This document shows positions 58,711 to 64,000 of a stretch of 64,000 bases of DNA, piece by piece; positions within the stretch are counted from its first letter, which is position 1, and each line of letters opens with the position of its first letter. The translations under genes and the position numbers were made by a program. The notes beneath the pieces were generated by a model that had not been told where the DNA came from, did no database searches, and was given only the letters and a program-made list of their open reading frames with translations. The stretch covers positions 4,209,534 through 4,273,533 of the forward strand of contig NZ_AP018222.1 in the NCBI RefSeq assembly GCF_002368035.1, read 5' to 3'. Source of the DNA: Nostoc linckia NIES-25. Its GTDB lineage: Bacteria; Cyanobacteriota; Cyanobacteriia; Cyanobacteriales; Nostocaceae.

Positions 58711-60135
58711 ATGTCGGCTCATCGCTACATAATAGTCGGAGGTATAAATTGTACAATTGCTTTGATTAATATAGGAGCTGTTGCGGCACAAGTAATCGAT
58801 TACCTCAATTCAAGTCCCAATTTTCTAGAGTTTCCCTCTCAATCACAAGAAGTCAAGATTCAAGGAAATCAGGCAATTAGTCTACAGCAGGCTTTGGAAC
58901 TAGCACGACGTAACAATCTTGAATTACAGGCGGTATTATTGCAGGTAGAACGCAGTCGCTTTGCTTTAAGAGAAGTTCAAGCTAATATTTATCCAAGTAT
59001 AAGTCTGAGTGTGGATTTGAGTCGCGCTCAGTTTGCTTTTAACCAGCTTTATACAGAGCAACTAGGTCAACAAGCTCAATTTTTACGTACTCAGGGCTTT
59101 AGCCAAGATGAACCTACTACGACTTTTAATAGTAGTTTGCAATTAAGTTATAGTCTCTATAATTTTGGGCCGGGTGCTTCCACTAGAGGAGCAGCGAGAG
59201 AGCAGGTGCGTGTGGATGAATTGGAAGTAGAGCGTCTGTCAGAAGAGATCCGCCTAAATGTCACCTTGGATTACTACAATTTGCAACAAGCAAATGAAGA
59301 AGTACGAATTAATCAGTCGGCTGTGCAGAATTCCGAAGCTAGTTTGCGGGATGCAGAAGCTTTAGAAAGATCTGGTGTAGGTACGCGGTTTGATGTGCTG
59401 CGATCACAGGTAAACTTAGCAAATGCCCAACAAGACTTGACTAATGCTATTTCCCAGCAGCAAATTGCCCGTCGTCGCTTAGCAAGTCGATTAAATGTGG
59501 TGGAGTCGATGAATATTAGTGCGGCCGACCCTGTACAATTAGCTGGCTTGTGGAATTATACACTTGAGCAGACTATTATATTAGCCTTTCAAAACCGGCC
59601 AGAATTGCGACAACGGTTGACAGAACGGCGCATTGCTGAGCTACGGCAAAGATCGGCGCTTTCTCGACTCAAGCCACAAGTGAGCGCCGTTGCTAGCTAC
59701 GACTTGCAAGACGTATTCGATGATAACGCCAGTGTTTTCAATGGTTATTCTTTAGGCGTCCAAGCAACATTGAGATTGTTCGATGGAGGAATTACAAAAG
59801 CTCAGGCGGCTCAGCGAAATGTAGAAATTAGGATTGCCCAGACACAATTTGCCAATCAACGCAATAATATTCGGTTTGAAGTAGAACAAGCTTATTCGCA
59901 AATGCAGTCTAACTTAGAGAATGTTCAAACTAGCAATCTTGCTCTTGACCAAGCTAGGGAAGCTTTACGTCTAGGACGTTTACGTTTCCAAGCAGGTGTT
60001 GGAACTCAAACTGACATTATTAACGCAGAAAACGATTTGACCAGAGCAGAAGGTAATCGAGTCACAGCTATTTTGAATTACAATCGCGCTCTAGCCCAAT
60101 TACAACGAGCTGTTACTTCCAGTAAAATACCGTGA
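58711..60135 (+). CDS. TolC-family outer-membrane efflux protein
   Basis: A 474-residue TolC-like protein. After an N-terminal export signal (residues ~1-30) the two OEP repeats follow: ISLQQALELARRNNLELQAVLLQVERSRF... and WNYTLEQTIILAFQNRPELRQRLTERRIAELRQRSALSRLKPQVS, each with helix-strand pattern; the C-terminus ends ...ILNYNRALAQLQRAV. It forms the outer-membrane tunnel for type I export. The window has two RTX proteins that need such a tunnel, but no ABC/HlyD partner genes are adjacent. Anabaena uses a TolC (HgdD) for heterocyst glycolipid export; whether this is its orthologue cannot be told here. Confidence 0.88.
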   Translation: MSAHRYIIVGGINCTIALINIGAVAAQVIDYLNSSPNFLEFPSQSQEVKIQGNQAISLQQALELARRNNLELQAVLLQVERSRFALREVQANIYPSISLSVDLSRAQFAFNQLYTEQLGQQAQFLRTQGFSQDEPTTTFNSSLQLSYSLYNFGPGASTRGAAREQVRVDELEVERLSEEIRLNVTLDYYNLQQANEEVRINQSAVQNSEASLRDAEALERSGVGTRFDVLRSQVNLANAQQDLTNAISQQQIARRRLASRLNVVESMNISAADPVQLAGLWNYTLEQTIILAFQNRPELRQRLTERRIAELRQRSALSRLKPQVSAVASYDLQDVFDDNASVFNGYSLGVQATLRLFDGGITKAQAAQRNVEIRIAQTQFANQRNNIRFEVEQAYSQMQSNLENVQTSNLALDQAREALRLGRLRFQAGVGTQTDIINAENDLTRAEGNRVTAILNYNRALAQLQRAVTSSKIP

Positions 60136-60279
60136 TGATTTGCTGTTGTCAGCGATCGCCAACATACACAATTCTCAATAGTTTGATTGTTTATATACAA
60201 ATATTAATAATCCTTAATAGTAACTACTATTAAGGATTGATAACAGGAGCAAAAAACCGCTCAAAAACGTGATTTTTTC

Positions 60280-60774
60280 TTAAAAATCATCGAGAAACTG
60301 ACTAAGGCGACTAATTACAGGGTCAACCTCTTGAGGAGGGGCAGGAACACTATAAGAAGTATTATTGACTACTTCTACTTGACTTGGAGACTGAATAAAC
60401 GATCGCTCATTGACTATGAGTGCCAGTTGTGCAACTTGTTGAGAAAGTTGCAGCAGATGGTGTTCCAACGCCTCCAAACGATTAGATCCCTTGGCAAAAA
60501 AACGTTCCTCAAGGCCAGCTACTTGACGTTGCAGCTCACCGATTTGTTGTTCAATCGGTTGTTGTTCAATCGGTATTGTGGCTGCTGTTTTTGGAGCAGG
60601 TCGTACAGATTCCGGTACGCATAAGGATTGCCACAGGGCTTCTTTGCATAGGTCGCTGAAAGTTTTTTCGGGTTGTTTCTCCAAATAACTTTCTACTTGT
60701 GCTAGCAAGCTTTCATCAGCAAGCCCTGGGTTGAACGTGACGGATTTAACTACCTTTTTTGACCATTGGAACAT
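60280..60774 (-). CDS. ParR/CorR-like adaptor of the actin-like protein
   Basis: A 164-residue protein. The N-terminal MFQWSKKVVKSVTFNP begins with a short amphipathic stretch, followed by a ribbon-helix-helix-like segment (SLLAQVESYLEKQPEKTFSDLCKEALWQSL), a coiled coil (~75-130, IGELQRQVAGLEERFF ... LEALEHHLLQLSQQVAQLALIV) and a C-terminal tail (PVISRLSQFLDDF) that may contact the filament. It starts 5 bp after the ParM-like gene, so they form one operon. The layout is that of plasmid ParR or, in filamentous cyanobacteria, of the membrane-binding CorR derived from it. Confidence 0.7.
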   Translation of the reverse strand: MFQWSKKVVKSVTFNPGLADESLLAQVESYLEKQPEKTFSDLCKEALWQSLCVPESVRPAPKTAATIPIEQQPIEQQIGELQRQVAGLEERFFAKGSNRLEALEHHLLQLSQQVAQLALIVNERSFIQSPSQVEVVNNTSYSVPAPPQEVDPVISRLSQFLDDF

Positions 60775-60779
60775 TAGTT

Positions 60780-61937
60780 TTAAGCCCTAGCAGCGCGAAC
60801 GGCGGACAATTGCGCCTCTCCATAAATATACTGCCCTAAAGCATTCGCCTGCCGAGAAGGTGCAGATAAATGAGCATTAATCTTTGCTTCCTTGAGCAAA
60901 CGTTGAACATCTTCCCAGAAAAACTCACCGCCACCGCCAGTAAGAATCACATCGGTAACACGTTCTGGCAACCAGGCTAGCACACGGCTGCAAATTTCCC
61001 GCGAAAACATTTCTATGAGATTTGGCAGAAAATCGTCTAGGTTGGTAGGCTTGCTGGCGCCTTTGGGACGGTAAAAACGTTCGCCCTTGGGTTTGTTAAC
61101 AGCGGAAATAAGCGCCAGAGATTGACTATCTGCTCCCTCAATTTCAGCAGCTACCAATTCATAAAACTTATTCATCCCGAAGTCTTCACTCTTAGAAGCA
61201 CCTCTGGCAAAGCGGAAGTTATCTACCATCAACAGATCGACAGTTTGATGTCCGATATCAACGATCGCCACCGAGATTTTTGTAAAATCAGGGCTGCCGG
61301 GGCTTTTCTTCGGTTGAGCTTCACACCATAACAAGCTGCCATAGCCTTCTGGCATCACCCAAACCTTATTGACGTTCAGCGACACAGATTCACCTCGGAA
61401 GTTTAACACATGAGGACCACCTACTTGGCTGATTAACTGCGCTTTTTCCTTTTCAAATTGCTCTAAAGAAAGAAAAGGTAGACCCAGTACAACTGAGATC
61501 TCGTCTCTGAGTTTGAAGTAGCCAGCACATGCTAACACCTTAATCAGTGCAGCCTCTACCTTAGATTGTCCTACTCCTAAATTCGCTCCAAAATCTGCTG
61601 CAAGTTGACCTACAGCATATCCATTGCCTTGATATTCCAGCCACAAATCCATTAAGGGGTCAGTAGCGCGGGCTTCAAAAACACCACCGCGTACTTGTTC
61701 TATAGACATCTGCTTGACGTTGGCAGGTACGAACACTACACTACCGGGTTCGCGACTCACACAAGTCTTTGTGGAAGTTCTGCCTAAATCAACGCTGAGA
61801 ATCGTTTTCCCAGAACCACCGACTGTCTTGGCAGGATTATTACCAGTATTAATGGGAGTTGTCGATGCTAACGGCTGCCTATTCATAGGTATAGCAGCGG
61901 CATTAATGGGGGTGGCGGCGGAAGGTTGGTCTGTCAT
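60780..61937 (-). CDS. ParM/StbA-family actin-like filament protein (CorM-like)
   Basis: A 385-residue actin-fold ATPase. Phosphate-1 motif ILSVDLGRTSTKTCV (residues ~45-60), phosphate-2 motif SVAIVDIGHQTVDLLMVDN (~215), and the adenosine motif DVILTGGGGEFFWEDV (~335). A ~40-residue low-complexity N-terminal extension (Pro/Thr/Asn-rich, INAAAIPMNRQPLAS) precedes the fold, which plasmid ParM lacks. It should polymerise with ATP. It is chromosomal by context, with a ParR-like partner 5 bp downstream, agreeing with the recently described CorM/CorR cortical cytoskeleton of Anabaena rather than plasmid partition. Confidence 0.85.
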   Translation of the reverse strand: MTDQPSAATPINAAAIPMNRQPLASTTPINTGNNPAKTVGGSGKTILSVDLGRTSTKTCVSREPGSVVFVPANVKQMSIEQVRGGVFEARATDPLMDLWLEYQGNGYAVGQLAADFGANLGVGQSKVEAALIKVLACAGYFKLRDEISVVLGLPFLSLEQFEKEKAQLISQVGGPHVLNFRGESVSLNVNKVWVMPEGYGSLLWCEAQPKKSPGSPDFTKISVAIVDIGHQTVDLLMVDNFRFARGASKSEDFGMNKFYELVAAEIEGADSQSLALISAVNKPKGERFYRPKGASKPTNLDDFLPNLIEMFSREICSRVLAWLPERVTDVILTGGGGEFFWEDVQRLLKEAKINAHLSAPSRQANALGQYIYGEAQLSAVRAARA

Positions 61938-62154
61938 GAAAGCTCCTAGTTCTAACTTAAATGTAAAAAGTTGTCATGCTCATCTTACAAAAATGCGGGC
62001 AACCAGAAATTCTAGGTTGCGTCAAGTGTAGCTAGAAATACGCCAAAAATTAATTCTGGCAATTGCACATCTAGTATTATTTGGCATAGTGTAGGCGAAT
62101 TTTGGCCAGATGTAACCCCTGCTTTCACTGCTTTCAAACCAAAAGCGCCCCTGT

Positions 62155-62778
62155 TTATCTTCTGGTGCGTCTTCGCTGACGCTTCAATACCCAGAAAATA
62201 AATGCTAAAACCAAACCCCCAAGCACAATTTTGGACACAGGAGCAAGGTATTCATCCACAAGTTCATACTGACTACCTAATATATATCCTGAGTATGTTA
62301 GCAAACCCACCCAAGCTGCGCTACCTAAAGTGCTATAAAACAGAAATGGTAACAAGTGCATATTACCGATCCCTGCGGGAACAGAAATCAAAGTGCGGAT
62401 TCCTGGTACAAGGCGACCAATCAATACTGCTTTGTTACCTTGTCGGTCAAACCAGCCTTTAGCCTTAGTAATATCTTTGCTCGATATAGCCAACCATTTG
62501 CCATATTTGTCAGCCCAAGCTTTCAAGCGTTTTTCGCCCAAAAACTTACCTGGATAGTACCAAACAAGTGCGCCCAATACAGAACCCAAAAGTCCTGCAA
62601 AAAACACACCAATGATATTGAGTTTTGCTCCTCCTGGTTGATATGGACTTGCTGTAAATCCAGCCAATGGCATAATCAATTCTGAAGGAATGGGGGGAAA
62701 GAGGTTCTCTAAGAACATCAGTAAGGCGATTCCCCAATATCCCAAAGAGTTGATAGTGTTAGTTATCCATTCAAGCAT
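62155..62778 (-). CDS. DedA-family membrane protein
   Basis: A 207-residue SNARE-associated/VTT-domain protein. Signatures: GYWGIALLMFLENLFPPIPSELIMPLAGF (re-entrant loop with conserved Glu/Pro), then GSVLGALVWYYPGKFLG and GRLVPGIRTLISVPAGIGNM with the conserved Arg. Several transmembrane helices and a basic tail (FWVLKRQRRRTRR). DedA proteins act as lipid scramblases/undecaprenyl phosphate carriers and support membrane potential. ATG 62778 is preferred over the TTG three bases upstream (62781); a weak AGGGA lies ~9 nt before it. Confidence 0.9.
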   Translation of the reverse strand: MLEWITNTINSLGYWGIALLMFLENLFPPIPSELIMPLAGFTASPYQPGGAKLNIIGVFFAGLLGSVLGALVWYYPGKFLGEKRLKAWADKYGKWLAISSKDITKAKGWFDRQGNKAVLIGRLVPGIRTLISVPAGIGNMHLLPFLFYSTLGSAAWVGLLTYSGYILGSQYELVDEYLAPVSKIVLGGLVLAFIFWVLKRQRRRTRR

Positions 62779-63242
62779 CAAGTTGATCCCTAAAAATTAC
62801 TGTACTAGTTTTTTATTTGGATAGGGCATTGGGTATAGGGCATTTTTCTCCTCATCTTTCCATCTCCCCACTCCCTATTTTCCAATTGAGGTTGTTTTCT
62901 AAATAATGAGATCCCCCTTAGCCCGCTTTTTTAAATGACTAAGGAGGATCTAAAGATTTGATGGCAAATTGGAAAAAAACACTCTAGAGTTCTGGGTCAT
63001 TGGACATTAGGCATTAAGAGTGCTGAGTACGTTAGCGGAGGCGGGACTTTTAGCCAATCCTGGCTGAGGAGTGAGGAGTTAAGAGTTATGAGTGCTCAGT
63101 GAGAAGCTAATAGTTATTATCCTGCCCCTCTGCCTTTCTGCTCCTCTGCACGCCAGTTGCAAAAGAGCGGGTTCCGCTTTAGCGGTACAAGTCGGCACTG
63201 CCCAACGCACTGGCTCTCCTCTGCCCCTCTGCCCCTTTTCTT
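62779..63242. other. Intergenic region with repeats
   Basis: About 460 bp. GGCATTGGG / GAGTGAGGAGTTAAGAG short repeats and a pyrimidine-rich tract (CTGCCCCTCTGCC) around 63120-63240. No gene accepted; frames at 63079-63358 run through the repeats. Confidence 0.5.
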
Positions 63243-64000
63243 CTAGGCTGTCGGGGTCAATGATTGTACTCTTGGTTCCGATTGCCAGTCTAGGGGATTC
63301 CAAACCCTCTCTTCTAGTGCCATTTGCTCAATTAAACTGGCCAATCTTAGAGCTTTGAGAGCTTGTTCGCCACCTACTGAGGGTTGATTGCCACCATGTA
63401 CGCAGTTGACAAAATGTTCTAATTCTGCACTCAGCGGTTGAATATTGCTGGTATAGACTTTTTCAATCACGCCATCCTGCCTGTAAAGTACTTGTCGATG
63501 GTCGGTAAGAGAGTTAGCATTTGTTTGTCGGTGAATCAAAATTTCATTTTTGAGAAAATCTGCCTCAGTGAATGAGTTTTTGCAGTGGGCAACAATTCGG
63601 CGAATTTTGCGGTGAGTGACTTTACTGGCAGTCAGGGTGGCGACTATACCGTTAGCAAAGCCCAAGGTGGCAGTTACATAATCTAAATAACCTGAGTCTA
63701 GGGCACGAGTACCGCTAGCGGTCAATTTGGTCACTGGGGAAGCTGCTAATTCTAGAAGTAGGTCGATGTCATGGATCATTAAATCCAGGACAACTGAAAC
63801 ATCGTTTGCTCGGTCTGAGTAAGGACTCATGCGGTGTGCTTCCAATGCCAGTAATTCTTCCGTTTTCAGGACTTGGCTAAGTTCCCTAAATGCTGGATTG
63901 AAACGCTCAATGTGACCTACTTGGAGGATACATTGAGACTCAGCTGCGGCATTTACAAGGGATTCTGCCTCAGAAATACTGGCTGCGATCGGTTTTTCAA
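63243..64000 (-). CDS. Gfo/Idh/MocA-family oxidoreductase (5' cut by window end)
   Basis: The frame is open from the right window edge, so the first ATG/TTG-based start inside the window is not real. Visible from the edge are the EKP motif (EKPIAASISEAE, catalytic Lys region of the family), GHIERFNPAFREL, and the C-terminal half with DVSVVLDLMIHDIDLLLEL (family His) and ANGIVATLTASK. The NAD(P)-binding GxGxxG N-terminus lies outside. It is a sugar or cyclitol dehydrogenase-like enzyme; the substrate is unknown. Confidence 0.85.
   Translation of the reverse strand, partial: EKPIAASISEAESLVNAAAESQCILQVGHIERFNPAFRELSQVLKTEELLALEAHRMSPYSDRANDVSVVLDLMIHDIDLLLELAASPVTKLTASGTRALDSGYLDYVTATLGFANGIVATLTASKVTHRKIRRIVAHCKNSFTEADFLKNEILIHRQTNANSLTDHRQVLYRQDGVIEKVYTSNIQPLSAELEHFVNCVHGGNQPSVGGEQALKALRLASLIEQMALEERVWNPLDWQSEPRVQSLTPTA

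Overview
The window comes from a filamentous, heterocyst-forming cyanobacterium of the Nostocales (Nostoc/Anabaena/Calothrix type). The evidence is the frequent HIP1 octamer GCGATCGC, heptanucleotide tandem repeats of the TCATTAG/TAACTCC kind between genes, Mg-chelatase chlI, a bchE-like cyclase gene, an SLH-OprB porin, and a set of heterocyst genes: a PatD-like gene, hetF, and an array of NsiR1-type small RNAs with TCCGGA (DIF-class) promoters.

Layout. 1-3.6 kb: a TetR-family fragment, a PatD-like gene and the (p)ppGpp synthase/hydrolase. 4.1-9.2 kb: a large RTX secreted protein and a sensor kinase. 9.2-16.3 kb: a methyltransferase, an M4 metalloprotease with its emfourin-type inhibitor, then a cupin protein, a cyclic amidohydrolase and an Asp/Asn beta-hydroxylase, and a membrane-anchored Mn superoxide dismutase. 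17-21.4 kb: a small Cys4 membrane protein, a Gln/Pro/Tyr repeat protein, an SLH protein, rpiA. 21.5-27.8 kb: bchE, ureE-ureF-ureG, an SLH porin. 28-36 kb: an interrupted gene, a second Cys4 membrane protein, a lone TrkA-C protein, and the kdpA-B-F/G-C potassium ATPase operon, whose gene junctions are filled with repeats. 36-41.4 kb: an Rpn-like nuclease gene, a nucleotidyltransferase, chlI, a GHL10 glycosidase. 41.7-46.6 kb: hetF and, divergent from it, the NsiR1 array. 46.6-53 kb: a thioredoxin-like protein, a subtilase, and a beta-helix/RTX protein. 53.7-64 kb: thiD, glnB (PII), an ITPase, a phosphohexomutase, a TolC protein, a ParM-like/ParR-like pair that may be the cortical CorM/CorR system, a DedA protein, and a Gfo/Idh/MocA oxidoreductase cut by the window end.

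How it fits together. The strongest signal is the hetF-NsiR1 locus: at least five complete ~63-nt sRNA units, each with TCCGGA, a -10 box 16 nt further on, and its own terminator, plus two decayed units, all running away from hetF. With the PatD-like gene, PII and the (p)ppGpp enzyme the window is rich in nitrogen-stress and pattern-control functions. The second theme is repeat invasion. Families of 28-29 bp palindromes, MITE-like inverted repeats and short tandem repeats sit in nearly every long spacer, and in several places they supply start codons, stop codons or C-terminal codons of real genes. No transposase, CRISPR array, tRNA or rRNA was recognised.
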